DNA of 64,000 nucleotides from Cherax quadricarinatus (taxonomy: Eukaryota > Arthropoda > Malacostraca > Decapoda > Parastacidae), in contig NC_091374.1 of NCBI RefSeq assembly GCF_038502225.1, positions 11,487,981 through 11,551,980 of the forward strand, written 5' to 3'. A model generated the notes under the pieces. It made no database searches. It worked only from the letters and a program-made list of their open reading frames with translations, and was not told the origin of the DNA. Below, one piece after another: positions 21,276 through 34,856 of the stretch; positions within the stretch are counted from its first letter, which is position 1; each line of letters begins with the position of its first letter. A program made the position numbers and the translations under genes.

Positions 21276-23910
21276 ATAAATTTCAACTCCGAGGTGAGTG
21301 ATGGTCATTCAGGTTAATATTCGATCCTGATTAACGAGTGAACAGACCAATGCATTTTTTAAATTAGCAGTGCAAGTTCTTATGCTAATTAAGACGTTGT
21401 AGTGTATTCTGAGTTTTACACATACCAGTCATCACGGGGAACAAGACCATAGGAGAGTTAGTCATTCAACACTGAAGTAACAATATCGAACAAAACTGAG
21501 GCTGGTTAAATATTACACTTCTAACTGAACTATTGTTTGTGAGACAAATTTTAAAATATGTTTCTTAACTTCACGGTAATACAATCCACCAAAATTTGTC
21601 GTGTTCTTCTTATGTGAACGCCATGCTCTTTTTTTCCCTTAAAAACAACCAGTTCTGTAGATCATTTTCGTTCTTGATAAAGCAATGTTTAATACATGGT
21701 GTTGCCATATTGCAATGCCGTCAACTCTTTGTGTCTACCAATCATGTCCAACATGTTAAGCACAAACAGGGATGGCAAAATTGCTTACAATTTAGGTTTC
21801 ATGTTTGGACATTAGTGTAGCAAATTACTCAGCTTGGAGGGAGGTAGCTCAATTATTTATGTTGGCCAGCCATCAAGGTAGGAGCTGCGTGTGTCTCCGT
21901 GACAACATTTCCGGCAGGCTCAGTAAGTTGATGGAATGAGTCGTTAGTGTATTTATTTTGGGTGAGGGGATGTTCTGCAATTAGATTATCATTTTAATTT
22001 AATTTTAATTTATATTTGGCTTCAAGAGGAAGCCGGGTTGAGCGAGAATTAAATTCTTTTGGAAAAAGTCTACATAGTAATTTGAAATACGGTAATATTC
22101 AATGACGAAGGAACGTGTCCCTGTTGTCTGTCAATGAAAGAAATGTGTCTGGTAATCAGTAATCAATTTTGTGGTCAAGAGTCAAAGACATTTACCAGAG
22201 GACGCACTTTCACTTTGATCAATAAGCTGAGAATGTCGTAATGAGTAAGGCAGGAAAAGATGAATATCGTGCTGACCATTATGTTGACAAAATATAAGGT
22301 CTGGATACACAAAGACGCCCTCTATGAATAGCTTCTAGAACTGAGTCAAAATTATTAGGGATGACAGGAAGAAGTTTGTCTTTTAAATAAATATGTGGGC
22401 ATATGGAAGATTGTGCTGAGGTGAGCCCAAACTAGGAGTTGAGGTACTGACCATTTAGTACTTTACTGTGTCTAGCACAGAGTAAATAACCCTCTGTAGG
22501 GAAGATAACAAATTAGTCCCAATTCACGGCAGCAACTACGGAACAGTCACAACTGTCAATCAGGGGGAAAGAGAGACAATTTAAAAATAACATAAATATG
22601 GTTTAGGAAAAACTAACTCGCCAGATGATGATGCTAAACTTCTATGTGTTACCAAGCACTGGATAAATCAAACATCAACTGCATGGTTACACATGCACTG
22701 GAATTTGTTGGTGTTTGACTGTCACGACACCGCGGCTGCCTGGCAAAAACCACAAGCATTAGGAATCTCTAACCCATTTTTTAAGGAAAGTCTGCAAACT
22801 AATGACAGTCTCAACGTAATTAATGGAATGTGTTTGGTCCTTTACCAAGATATGTCTACTTCAAGAATCAGCTTCCCCTCTTGTAAGGTTCTTTAACGGA
22901 TAAATGTTTGAGGATAGCCAGAGGAACGTTACTTTATGTTGCTGTACCTTTCAAGGACATTACTAGTTATGCATTACTTGAGCGAATCATTTAGAACGTG
23001 TTCTAGCAACAAAGAGTCATCAGAGAAATTTAAAATTCTACCTCTGAGATAATAAAACTTTCTCCTCTGTCTTAGGTGCATGACGTATAACATTAAATAA
23101 AATAGCTAACTATTCAATAACTATACTTCTGGGCTAGGGTTTGAGCTGATACGAGGCAGGATAACAGCAACTCTTGTCTTGTAAAATACACTTGAGGAGC
23201 ACTGAGCTCAACTCTTGTAAAATCCTTAAGTGTAAAAATGTGAAAGTAGGACAAAATGGTGGAGGAGGTGCAGGAAGGAAAGGAAAGGAGGTAGGTGGGC
23301 TAAAGACGCGTTCTTTCTTGTAAGAGAAATTTATTGAGAAATTTTGCTGAATCGCGCATGTAAATATTAACAAAACCCTAATTAATTTCTGCGCTAATGT
23401 GACCTTTCACTTCTTATACAGTCTTTGTTTTCCACACTGCTTTTCATAACACGTAGGTAAACATGTGCTTTACTGTAATACATTTCACCATAGCCTGCAG
23501 ACGTTTATAAATATATCCGACAAAATTCCTGAAAAGAAGTTTGAAGACAAAATTTACTGAAAATATATACTCATTTAGTGACAATATTGTTGGGGCTTTG
23601 ATGTTCATAGATGTGCTAGAAGGAAATTAGTCGCGACCTGGACATCCATACAGGTTACAGAGTCATGGTCATGAAATGTAATGTGATTTAAGATTTATTT
23701 GGTTGAAACCGCCATCATATATGTTAATGCCCGTATCAAAATGCAACTGAATGATCGGGAAAATGTCTTATTTTCCATAAAAAGCAATGAGATATGGGAC
23801 CTTCATGACAGCCATGTCTGATGGAGTAGGAGTGTTTTGCTCGCCAGGAAACAGTATCTCTGGCGTGGGTCGTTGTCAGATGATGACCAGTTCATTCAAT
23901 AAAAACCTAC
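21276..23910. other. Longest stretch without recognised features
   Basis: About 2.6 kb without microsatellites, recognised transposon motifs or convincing coding sequence; open frames are short and lack domains. It may be older intergenic or intronic DNA. Confidence 0.45.
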
Positions 23911-24070
23911 TAGATTATCAGTGTTATATACCAGTGGTTAAGCAACCACTAGATTATCAGTGTTATAAACCAGTGGTTAAACCACTAGATTATCAGTCTT
24001 ATAAACCGGTGGTTGAACAACCCCTAGTTGTTTATTACAGATAAAACCACTAGTTGTTTATTACAGATAA
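23911..24070. repeat. Short tandem repeat, about 37-40 bp unit
   Basis: Three units of CTAGATTATCAGTGTTATA plus CCAGTGGTTAA, then two copies of CTAGTTGTTTATTACAGATAA. Confidence 0.9.
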
Positions 24071-24169
24071 AATAAATCGACGACCTCAATATAACAAGCA
24101 ATGGACATTAGTAATCAAAATGAAAATTTGGGTATGAAACAAACCCGTAAATCAATCGGACTACAGCGA

Positions 24170-24655
<486 letters not shown>

Positions 24656-24699
24656 TCCGGGGGGCGTTGACCCCCGGAACTCTCTCTAGATAACTCCAG

Positions 24700-24809
<110 letters not shown>

Positions 24810-24881
24810 GCAATAAGATCACAGTAAACAGGTGATTTCAGAATATGCAAAACAACCACTCTGAAAGAATAGAGAAATTCC

Positions 24882-24912
24882 AAGCGCTTTCGTGACTACT
24901 CACATTATCAAG
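24882..24912 (-). ncRNA. Hammerhead-like ribozyme motif, family A, left copy
   Basis: Minus strand: CTTGATAAT, stem II GTGA paired with TCAC across GTAG, GAAA, then the self-complementary hexamer AGCGCT and T. The core resembles CUGANGA with C3 and G8 altered. It lies in a PLE 3' flank, where hammerheads are expected from published work on this group. Confidence 0.5.
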
Positions 24913-24941
24913 GAACTATGAAAGTAAAGCATCCAAGGAAG

Positions 24942-24951
24942 CTATATAAGG
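24942..24951 (-). promoter_or_regulatory. TATA-like motif in the PLE flank, left copy
   Basis: CCTTATATAG on the minus strand, about 30 nt upstream of the family A hammerhead-like motif. The spacing would put a transcription start at or just before the ribozyme. Promoter function is inferred. Confidence 0.35.
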
Positions 24952-25078
24952 GGTCTGGCCAACACCTCACTATCAGATCCCACAACGGTTAAACACCTGA
25001 CGCGCGCCGACCCAACTTGGATAGGTCCTTTGCACAACTCACCCACAAACTATTCTACCCAAGAAAATTTAAAAATTA

Positions 25079-25504
25079 TTATTTGTCCAGTGTATTATTA
25101 AATTCTTCCCAAATTCTATTAATTATAAATGGATCTAATTTATATAAACCAAAGGAAATATTCATATTATTGTCAAAACTGCTTTTTATGAAACAAGATT
25201 CAATTATATTCCTGTCGACCATGGACTTGCTTGATACTACTTTCTCAACTTTTTGAAAATCAATTGGATGGTTAAAATCTCTTACATGAATAAATAGAGC
25301 ATTGGAATCTTGTCCAGTTCTAATGCTATATTTATGATGTTTTAATCTTAGTTCGAGATTTTTACCAGTTTGACCGTAATAAACTTTATCGCAAATTTTA
25401 CAAGGAATCTTATAGACACATCCATCAGCATTTTGGGGGGAATTCTTTATCAAAAGTTTTTTTACTGTATCAAGATTTTTGAATACAACTTTAATATTAA
25501 AAGT
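25079..25504 (-). pseudogene. PLE GIY-YIG endonuclease, left copy
   Basis: Minus strand, open from the palindrome centre to the TAA at 25079. Contains TFNIKVVFKNLD, DGCVYKIPCKICDK, VYYGQTGKNLELRLKHHKYS, FIHVRDFNHPIDF, KSMVDRNIIESCF and the natural C-terminus RIWEEFNNTLDK. This is the complete GIY-YIG domain (the endonuclease that nicks target DNA for Penelope-like elements) with its cysteine pair, but no reverse transcriptase. The frame is intact; the gene is not, because the whole RT is missing. The first methionine of the open frame lies in the other arm and is not a real start. Confidence 0.85.
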
Positions 25505-25507
25505 TGA

Positions 25508-25948
25508 TATGCCTTCTCTTCTTAAGACTTTTAATATTAAAGTTGTATTCAAAAATCTTGATACAGTAAAAAAACTTTTGATAAAGAATTCCCCCCAAAA
25601 TGCTGATGGATGTGTCTAAGATTCCTTGTAAAATTTGCGATAAAGTTTATTACGGTCAAACTGGTAAAAATCTCGAACTAAGATTAAAACAACATAAATA
25701 TAGCATTAGAACTGGACAAGATTCCAATACTCTATTTATTCATGTAAGAGATTTTAACCATCCAATTGATTTTCAAAAAGTTGAGAAAGTAGTATCAAGC
25801 AAGTCCATGGTCGACAGGAATATAATTGAATCTTGTTTCATAAAAAGCAGTTTTGACAATAATATGAATATTTCCTTTGGTTTATATAAATTAGATCCAT
25901 TTATAATTAATAGAATTTGGGAATAATTTAATAATACACTGGACAAAT
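25508..25948 (+). pseudogene. PLE GIY-YIG endonuclease, right copy, frameshifted
   Basis: Mirror copy starting about seven codons further upstream (MPSLLKTFNIKV). A 2-bp loss at about 25615 (GTCTATAAG in the left arm, GTCTAAG here) breaks the frame within DGCVYK, and translation continues in another frame through KIPCKICDKVYYGQTGK to RIWE, where GAA has become TAA (25924-25926). Both breaks are absent from the left arm, so each arose after the palindrome formed. Confidence 0.85.
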
Positions 25949-26080
25949 AATAATTTTTAAATTTTCTTGGGTAGAATAGTTTGTGGGTGAGTTGTGCAAA
26001 GGACCTATCCAAGTTGGGTCGGCGCGCGTCAGGTGTTTAACCGTTGTGGGATCTGATAGTGAGGTGTTGGCCAGACCCCT

Positions 26081-26088
26081 TATATAGC
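26081..26088 (+). promoter_or_regulatory. TATA-like motif in the PLE flank, right copy
   Basis: TATATAGC about 30 nt upstream of the family A motif at 26116, mirroring the left copy. Function inferred. Confidence 0.35.
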
Positions 26089-26115
26089 TTCCTTGGATGC
26101 TTTACTTTCATAGTT

Positions 26116-26149
26116 CCTTGATAATGTGAGTAGTCACGAAAGCACTTGG
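26116..26149 (+). ncRNA. Hammerhead-like ribozyme motif, family A, right copy
   Basis: CTTGATAAT, stem GTGA/TCAC, GAAA as in the left copy, but the hexamer is AGCACT instead of AGCGCT, so stem III is no longer self-complementary. It could still pair with the left copy imperfectly. Confidence 0.45.
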
Positions 26150-26184
26150 AATTTCTCTATTCTTTCAGAGTGGTTGTTTTGCAT

Positions 26185-26590
<406 letters not shown>

Positions 26591-26975
26591 TCAAAGGTTA
26601 TGAATCTCCTCCAACTCCTCCGAAGCCGGACGCGAGCTCAGTATGCAGCATGCATTTACCCTCTGGATGGTCACACTGAGGCGCTGGAACATGAAAGTGG
26701 CTGATCTTGGGTCCCTGGTGGTGTCGATGAGTCTGGAACCCAGTTCTTTAAGGAAACGTGTGGCATGTTTTCCCCATGATCCCAAGGTCTCTGATTACAC
26801 TGGGACAAATTGATACTGTTGGCTAATGTCCCTGTACTTTCTGATCTTGTACTCCTCCCTGTGGTCAGCAGCTCCTCCCTGTCGCCCAACACTGTGAGGG
26901 ATATAGGTGTCAACCAATGTGGACACACATGCTAAGAGCTTGCCATTCTTCCAAGGATAGTTAAATTTAGTAAGG
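26591..26975 (-). pseudogene. R2-type restriction-like endonuclease C-terminus, decayed copy
   Basis: Minus strand: PWKNGK, then a diverged WDxTC region reading ACVSTLVDTYI, GGAADHREEYKIRKY, YQFVPV, an in-frame stop, SETLGSWGKHATRFLKELGS, TIQRVNACCILSS and EELEEIHNL. It aligns throughout with 60003-60497 ([55 protein letters not shown]). The RPD catalytic segment is lost or unrecognisable. One nonsense codon and the missing N-terminus mark it as dead. Confidence 0.7.
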
Positions 26976-28364
<1,389 letters not shown>

Positions 28365-28672
28365 CTGAAGCTGAAGAAATACTGTCCGACATCCTTGTGA
28401 ATTATATGAATAACTTCTAACCGTGTCCTTGCGTCCCGTCTCTCAGAGTTTATCTTTGCCACCTTATCAAGTCCGTTGAGTATTTTCTACGTCATTGTCG
28501 TGTTTCGATTGTTTCGCCTATATTCTAAACTTATTCAGTTCATTTATCCTTTATTATTCAATTTCTTAAGATCCGATACTAGTCTCACTGCGAACCTCAG
28601 ACCATTCTCAAGTTTCTTGGCATAGTTTATCTGGGACAGGTTCCATACTGGTGACACATACCTGAGAGACGA
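28365..28672 (-). pseudogene. CR1-like RT thumb relic
   Basis: Minus strand reads SPVWNLSQINYAKKLENG, RFAVRLVSDLKKL, a stop, LEYRRNNR, KILNGLDKVAKI, RTRLEVIHI and KDVGQYFFSF with several stops. This is the C-terminal order of CR1 RTs (VWNPHL, KLEKV, RLVPELK, LEDRR, YKILRGIDKV, RGHNWKL, RDVRKYFFS), as in the copy at 37201-40464. Heavily decayed and older than the other CR1 copies. Confidence 0.65.
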
Positions 28673-28790
28673 TCCCGAGACCTGACGTATGTTCCATTAA
28701 GGGTCATGAATGATGATCTACCTTCCTGAAAGCCAATCATTATTATTAAGAATTAGACACATGTGCAGTATCTGGGCATCTTTATTTATA

Positions 28791-28820
28791 GATGTTTCGC
28801 CATCCAGTGGGTTTCAGTAC
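28791..28820 (-). ncRNA. Hammerhead-like motif, family C, left of pair
   Basis: Minus strand: CTGAAACCC, loop ACTGGAT, GGC, GAAA, CATC. The CTGA start is the best 5' match in the window, but positions 7-9 and the ACGT palindrome are altered. Probably a decayed site. Confidence 0.4.
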
Positions 28821-29017
28821 AATACAACGACATAACGGAAATCTATAGGACTATATACATATGCAAAAAACGAGGTAATCGTCTCTCAGTCTTGGATCTG
28901 GTGAAGAACACCAGAGTCTTCAATATGGTACTCTTCACCAACTCCAAGGTTGAGGGTCTGATTACCTCGTCTTTTGTATATAGTCTTACAGTCTTCTCAT
29001 TACATCCTTACATTGTA

Positions 29018-29046
29018 TTGATAAAGCCACTGGATGGCGAAACGTC
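29018..29046 (+). ncRNA. Hammerhead-like motif, family C, right of pair
   Basis: TTGATAA, one A, GCC/GGC stem around ACTGGAT, GAAA, ACGT, C. The catalytic-side bases GAAA, ACGT and C are all present; G8 of the core is A. Confidence 0.45.
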
Positions 29047-29095
29047 TACAAATAAAGACACCCAGATGTTGCACATGTGTCTAATTCTTCAGCAC

Positions 29096-29367
29096 ATCAT
29101 GAAGTTTGTCAAAAGTGCGGTCATCCTAGAAGTTAAACGGCTGATGTACTCCTCATGTGATTATGTTCTCTGAACTATACTTGTTCTTAAGTCTTCCTTG
29201 TCTGTCCCTTAAAAGTCTTTGTTTGGTTTTAAGTCATGTGCATAAGTGTGCGTGAGTTTGTGCGAGTATTAGTATATGTGTGAAGATGCGGAGGGAAAGG
29301 TGGGGGGAGAGAAACGTTATTTTCTAGAAGTAATTAACTAGTTTATCAGTAACGTTATATTCCTCTA
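29096..29367. other. No recognised features
   Basis: Ordinary sequence between the inverted pair and the next LINE relic. Confidence 0.4.
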
Positions 29368-29715
29368 TCATACATTACAATGAAATTTTGAAATGCTTCC
29401 GCTCTCTACTGTTGTGACGCTATTAGTGTATTTCCTGTCTCTGTGAGTTATCTGGATACTGTAATTACACACAGTGTTTATATTCTGATTCCACAGATGG
29501 TAAATGGCGTCTTTATCTACATCGTATATTTCACATAGTATTTTCAACGTTATGAGTGTGTCTCCTCTTGTTCTTCCAGTTCTCAGTTCCGGTAGCAACT
29601 TTATTGCAAAACTTTCGACTTTTCGATTTTCTTTGTGCTTTAGTCTCCATAGCGGAGCCATTTACTCGGGATCTGGTAAAACATATGTTGCATATATTCT
29701 GAGCACGTCTTTTTA
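29368..29715 (-). pseudogene. Possible LINE RT C-terminal relic
   Basis: Minus strand: LPDPE, a stop, MAPLWRLKHKENRKVESFA, IKLLPELRTG, RTRGDTLITLKILCEIYDVD. This resembles the order YAAPVWNPHL, KVEKVQ, ATRLVPELR and RRxRGDMITTYKIL of CR1-type RTs. Similarity is partial and judged by eye, so an unrelated open frame is possible. Confidence 0.45.
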
Positions 29716-30419
29716 TTGGTCCTGAATGGCAAGCTTATATTTGCAATCTTGGCATAGGCTGCTAAAGTTAGAAACTCGTGCCTGCAGTGGATGTCAGGCA
29801 GCTGAAAATACCTTTAAAATTAATTAACTTTAGCACATTATAAAGATGATTTGATCCGTAACTCTTCCTTACCAGAAACACATGATATTAAGAGATCATT
29901 TTAAGTATTTTTATTTCATTTTCTCATCCCAGAGAAGTACGCTCTATATGATCACGAGTTTAATTTACTTACATTAAAACAAACTGTATTCTCGCAGAAT
30001 TTCCAGTTACAGAAACTCATATTTTTAAGTGGAAATGTCAGTAATCTGAATCTGTTTGTGGAAACATCAATAAACTGAACTTGCTAGTGGAAACATCAGT
30101 AAACTGAATTTGCTAGTGGAAACATCAATAGACTGAATATGCGGCAAGAGATCAAGTCTTTGTCAATCACACAGTCACAGAGAGACAAGGGAAAAATGCT
30201 CGCCACTTCTACTGCCTAAAACAGCCACGATAAATTATTTTAACAGAGATTAACGTTCTTTCCGCTTCCGTTATATAGATAGGTTAGAAATCACATATAG
30301 AATAATAAGGGATTATTATGTCGAAGTCCAACAAACAAATTATTTATGCCAAAATGTTGCATAACCTCCGATAACCCTTAAAAAAAGGTGAGATAAAATA
30401 TTAAGTAGTTTTTTTCTTT
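29716..30419. repeat. Mostly featureless; 36-bp tandem repeat at 30030-30140
   Basis: Roughly three and a half units of GTGGAAACATCAATAAACTG plus AATTTGCTA at 30030-30140. The remainder shows nothing recognisable. Confidence 0.75.
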
Positions 30420-32150
30420 TCCTTCACTTAACTCCCCCGGTTCCCTCACACATCAACTTTCTCCTCCTCCCTCGTGCCTATCCTCCCTCCATGTTTTCCC
30501 CAAAAAACAAGCATCGTTTTTCTTACTACCCCTTCCCTCCCTCTCCAAAAACCCACATACACAGCACGAGACTTCTCTGACTTACCCAAATGTCCTTTAT
30601 CAATACTCCAACTTCTCCCATCCTTTCCTCCCCTTCCTTCAATCTCCACTAGCAATCGTGCAACACGCCATCCCCTCTTGTCCAATCCCTTCAAATAACC
30701 CATTCACACAACACCCCTTCCCTTCCTTTCCTGGCTTTATCCATCCCCATCAAACTTTTTAAGACATTCTCAAAGTTGCAAGCCAGGAGGAAGCGAGTCT
30801 GGGTCGCCAGTAAGAAGAAAAGAAGCGAGAAGGTAAGAGGGAAATAGAGGCAAGGAGAGAGGGTGAGGCACATGCATGGAATGATGGAAAGAGGTGGAGA
30901 CAGGTAGAGAACAAAGCAGGTAGCAAGTCAAGATTGAAAATAAACAGCATTAAGAAAAGAAGACCGGAAGACAGGCAAGAAACAGGGATTCAGAGAGGCA
31001 TGCAGGTAAGCAGTCAGGTAAACAAACAGGCATACATGCAATCAGAATCAGAGACAGGCAGGCAGTTAAGATGGCAAATAAGCAATGAGAAAGACAGGCA
31101 GACAGGTAGGCAGTCAGGCAGACATGGAAGCAACAAGACAGAGACAGGCAAGCAGTCAAGGAAGCAAGGGAGAGCAGGCTGGTAAACAACTTGGGAGGGA
31201 CGTGACCTTGCAAGCAGGCAGTGAGTGGAGGTACACACAGGCCACGCAGGAAGGAAAGATGCTTAAGAAGGGAGGTAAGAAGGATGGAAGGTAAGAAGGA
31301 TGGAAGATAAGAAGGAACGAAGGAAGGTTAAGAAGAAAAAGAGGTAAGAAGGATGGAAGATAAGAAGGAAAGAATGGTAAGAAGGGTGGAAGATAATAAG
31401 GAAGGAAGGAACGTTAGGAAGGGAGGTAAGAATGAAGGAAGGTTAAGAAGGGAGGTAAGAAGGATGGAAGGTAAGAAGGATGGAAGATAAGAAGGAATGA
31501 AGGTAAGACGAAATTAAAGATTGTAGCACAGATAAGGAGTTGAGGATTACGTCGTAAGGCCCCGGCATAGCTCCTGAAGATTATGTGATCAATATATTAT
31601 TAATTGGAAACTGGTGGGACGGTGAATGAAGAGGATGGAGGGGAAGGATGACGGCGAGGAAGATAAAGGGAGGAAGAAAGGGAGAGCGAGGAAGAAAAGG
31701 GCCTTAAGGAGATAATTCATTAGGAAGAGTTGGGGGTAGGGGAGATTGGTTTAACAGTTTATAGAGAGACATGACAGGAATAGAAAATAAGAGAATGAGT
31801 GACAGGAGATAAGTGAAAATGGAAGGAGGGAGGGACGGGAAAGGAGTACAGACGGCGTGGGAGAGTTAGTAACGAAGGAAGAGAGAGAGGGGAGGTTGGT
31901 TCCAGGATCAAAAAGGAGGGAAATAAGATTAAATAAAGGAAGAAAATTGGAAATGACAATTAAAGAAGAATGAATACAAATATGAAAGAGAAGCAGCAAG
32001 AAAGGAGAATAATAGTTAAAGAAGAATTAACATATTTACGAGAAAGAAATATCAGGGAAAGAAAATAAAAGCGAATAATTGAGAAACTAAAAACGGGGTA
32101 AGAAAGAGGCAAACGAAGAGAAGGGAGAAGTAATGAGGAAGAGGCGGACT
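30420..32150. repeat. Strand-asymmetric tract: pyrimidine-rich then purine-rich
   Basis: 30420-30750 is C/T-rich on the plus strand. From about 30780 the plus strand switches to strongly purine-rich for about 1.3 kb, with CAGGCAGNCAGG-type repeats (30960-31220) and AAGAAGGATGGAAGGT-type repeats (31245-31510). All open frames are low complexity (S/L/C-rich or R/K/Q-rich). Confidence 0.8.
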
Positions 32151-33620
32151 CATTTGGCGAAAGGAGCCATTTTTGTACACTTTCGCCTTTTTGTAAGAAA
32201 GTTACTTTTTAATCAAAGGAGAATGGCGGCGCAAGCCAGGCCACTGGAGCGTTAACTTACAGGTTAATGAAGACCTGGGAGGGCAGGGTAAAGCTTTTCA
32301 GTGAGTTGCAGTGCGTGCCAGGCTGCCTTGAAGTGAGCTTTAGGTGCGCTGAAGTGGGCAGAAGGTACACTGAGGCAGGAATGAGGTGTGGAGAGGTGGC
32401 CATTGGTGTTCTAAAGTGGGCATCAGGTGCACTGAATTGGGCACTAGCCTCGGTGAAGTGGTCATTAGCTGCGTTGAAGGTGGCATCAGGAGCTTTGAAT
32501 TAGGCATTAAAAACGATGAAATGGGCATTAGATACGTTGAAGTGGGCATTACCTGCACTGATACCCAAATTTACAAAATCTAAATTGTTACTCTAACCGT
32601 ACCTTGCAACAATCTCAACTTTAGTCAGAGGCGGATGGCAGATCAGAGGCCTAGCTTCACCCTACGAGCCCCGAGACGGCGGGGAATGTGGCTAGGCGTG
32701 GGGACAGTTGGTCCAGAAGCTGAGGAGGTACCTGTACCTCTTCCAATGGGAGACATAGGTCTCAAGACACTCCCAAGACAAGGAGCCAAGGCCGGGTCAC
32801 CATCTTTAAAAGACCCGGGCCGGGAGAGTACCGGAACATCAAGAACAAGAACAACAACAAGAACATTAATCAGAACCACACCATAAGTATTACAGAATCC
32901 TGCTTGCGTATAATAATTTCATAACAAATACAACTCTCAAAACTCAGCAAAGAAAACAATGTTACTCCTCCTCCTGACATCTCTCATTAAAACCCATTAA
33001 ATCTTGTAATCATGTTACTCTACAACTACCATTATATTCTTGCTACCTTCTCTGATCTTTATAGAATAGTCTAGCATAAAATAATGTAATATTATAACCC
33101 TAAAATTATAAAATGTAAACAACATCTGAAGAAGACAAATCTTTCAACCATCTAGTAAATATAAATCAGATGCTCTTAATGATAGTACAACTTAGATCGT
33201 AAAATATTTTAATAATAAGAATATAATAAATAAATTCTATACTCCTAAACAATATTAAACACCTACGTTAAGGTAAGCATTACCTGCGATGAGGTGTGCA
33301 GTAAGTCTGTTGAAGTGAGCCTTAGGCGTGTAAAAGAAGCAATTAAGTGTTTCAAGAGAGGCATTAGTACACTGAAGTGAGCATTTTGGCGCACTGATGT
33401 GAAAATACGCGTGTTGAGGTGATTAGTTTGTTATCAGGAGCACAAGTATTATCAAAGATCTGCTGTACTTGGCATTAAGTGCATTAAGATGATGGGCATT
33501 GCTGATATATAGTCTATTAAGGTGATGCTGGGTGCATGAGTTGGAAACTGAGTGCACTGAAGAAATGAATGAGTGCGTTCAACTGGGCATCGGATATATT
33601 TAAGCTTTCACTAGGTATAT
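32151..33620. repeat. Degenerate GCATTAGGTGCACTGAAGTG repeat split by an insertion
   Basis: Units of about 27-30 bp built on TGAAGTGGGCATTAGGTGCA run through 32270-32565 and resume at 33270-33620. Between them lies about 700 bp of different sequence (see next entry). The short open frames here are repeat translations. Confidence 0.7.
32567..33276 (-). mobile_element. Insertion carrying dispersed GC-rich repeat, copy 2
   Basis: Interrupts the tandem repeat. 32635-32830 is the reverse complement of the repeat at 1-150 and contains GACCCGGGCCGGG; the rest is AT-rich. GCATTACCTGC occurs at both edges (32546-32556 and 33277-33287), which could be an 11-bp target-site duplication or simply two units of the host repeat. 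Confidence 0.5.
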
Positions 33621-34856
33621 GTTGACATTGATGACAGGCTAATTAGAGCAGGGAAAAAGTATTCTCCAAATTACCTACAGCTGTGTTACAATGGGAAGTG
33701 ACTGTGCTGGAGTTGTACAATGTACGTTGCAATGACAATGACTGAACAGTGTACTTTATCTGACATCACAACAAGCTGACGTGGATGCCAAGTGTATCGA
33801 CGTGGGAACATAATCCTATTATTCTAGTGTTTGGTGATTACTTTATTAAATTTAAAGCCTACAGACTGTACATGCGTTATTTAGACCGCAATTTGCCTGT
33901 TCACCAACATCATGAATGCTTTAATCCTCGACACAAGGATCAAAGTAGTCAGTGTGGTGCTGGCGTGATGAAGCGAGTAATTTGTAAGTCAGAGCGCAAT
34001 TACCACGTGTTCTGAAAGAATTTGCAGAGTGCTTTGATGCGGGTATTGGGTGCATGTAAGCGAAGACCTGATGTAATCTGCCGTAACTGTGTTAGCAGAG
34101 ATTATGTTGGAGCATGCACTCGGCGAGTTGAAACATGTGAGGAGTGCATCGAAGCATGTGTTATGTGCAGTAATGAAGACAGGCGAAGAGCAATTTTCAT
34201 TGGGACTACGTTTCACTCTATGCAAAGGTAAACATTGTCACAATAAACGTTTGCTTAGCACCAGTGTTTTTTTTTTATTATTAATCTCGGCAGAACGCCT
34301 TTGTATCCTCAGTGCAGTAAAGTTGACAATGAGCGTGTTAATGTTAATAATAATGGCGCTTAACCAAGAAGTGCTGTGGAGAAGGCGGACGCGAGTACCA
34401 AGAGCACCTAATGGTTCAGGATAGTGCTGACTGCCTTGAAAGAAGCAAAAGAGCTCTAGCGGATTACGTGCTCGATGAAAAGGATAATGAATCGTTATTC
34501 GCTACACCTTTCTCTCTTGGAAACATGCACTCGTTTAGTTTATCTCTGAAACAAGTGACTGTTCCAATCTTACCATTATCTTAAAGTCTTCACTTCAATC
34601 TCACGTTTTCACTTTATAAGCTACAAAAGAAATCAAGTACATGGTGTATATACCAAGAAAGGCTCAGCATATTATCCTGTGATTATTTTAATCCTTTACC
34701 ATATTTAATGGATAGTTAGTTATTTGATGGAATGCGATGATGGTGATCCGCACAGTCAATAGGATTTAAACCAATAGATACTGACTTGGATGTAAATGGT
34801 AAGGTGCTGCCAACAAGATGTGGAAAGACTTACGTACAGTTTAAAATATCATTAAA
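33621..34856. other. No recognised genes
   Basis: Loose continuation of GCA/GTG words to about 34200, a T run at 34267, nothing else recognised. Confidence 0.4.

Larger units (their letters stand above)
24845..26184. mobile_element. Head-to-head palindrome of two truncated PLE copies
   Basis: Arms 24845-25504 and 25527-26184 (about 660 bp each) are almost perfect reverse complements. The 22-nt centre, GATATGCCTTCTCTTCTTAAG-like, belongs only to the right copy: it encodes MPSLLK, which precedes TFNIKV in the PLE protein. Each copy is 5'-truncated within the linker before GIY-YIG and keeps the 3' flank with a TATA-like motif and a family A hammerhead-like motif. Both outer ends abut AT-rich microsatellites. 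Differences between arms are few (a 2-bp deletion, one nonsense change, scattered substitutions), so the structure is recent or has been homogenised. Confidence 0.9.
28745..29095. repeat. Inverted pair of family C hammerhead-bearing ends
   Basis: Outer ends AATTAGACACATGTGCA (28751) and the complementary TTGCACATGTGTCTAATT (29075-29092) enclose two family C motifs facing outward (28791-28820 minus, 29018-29046 plus). The interior also folds: GAGGTAATC with GATTACCTC and CTTGGATCTGGTGAAG with CTTCACCAACTCCAAGG. The right half is shared with 291-500. Confidence 0.8.
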
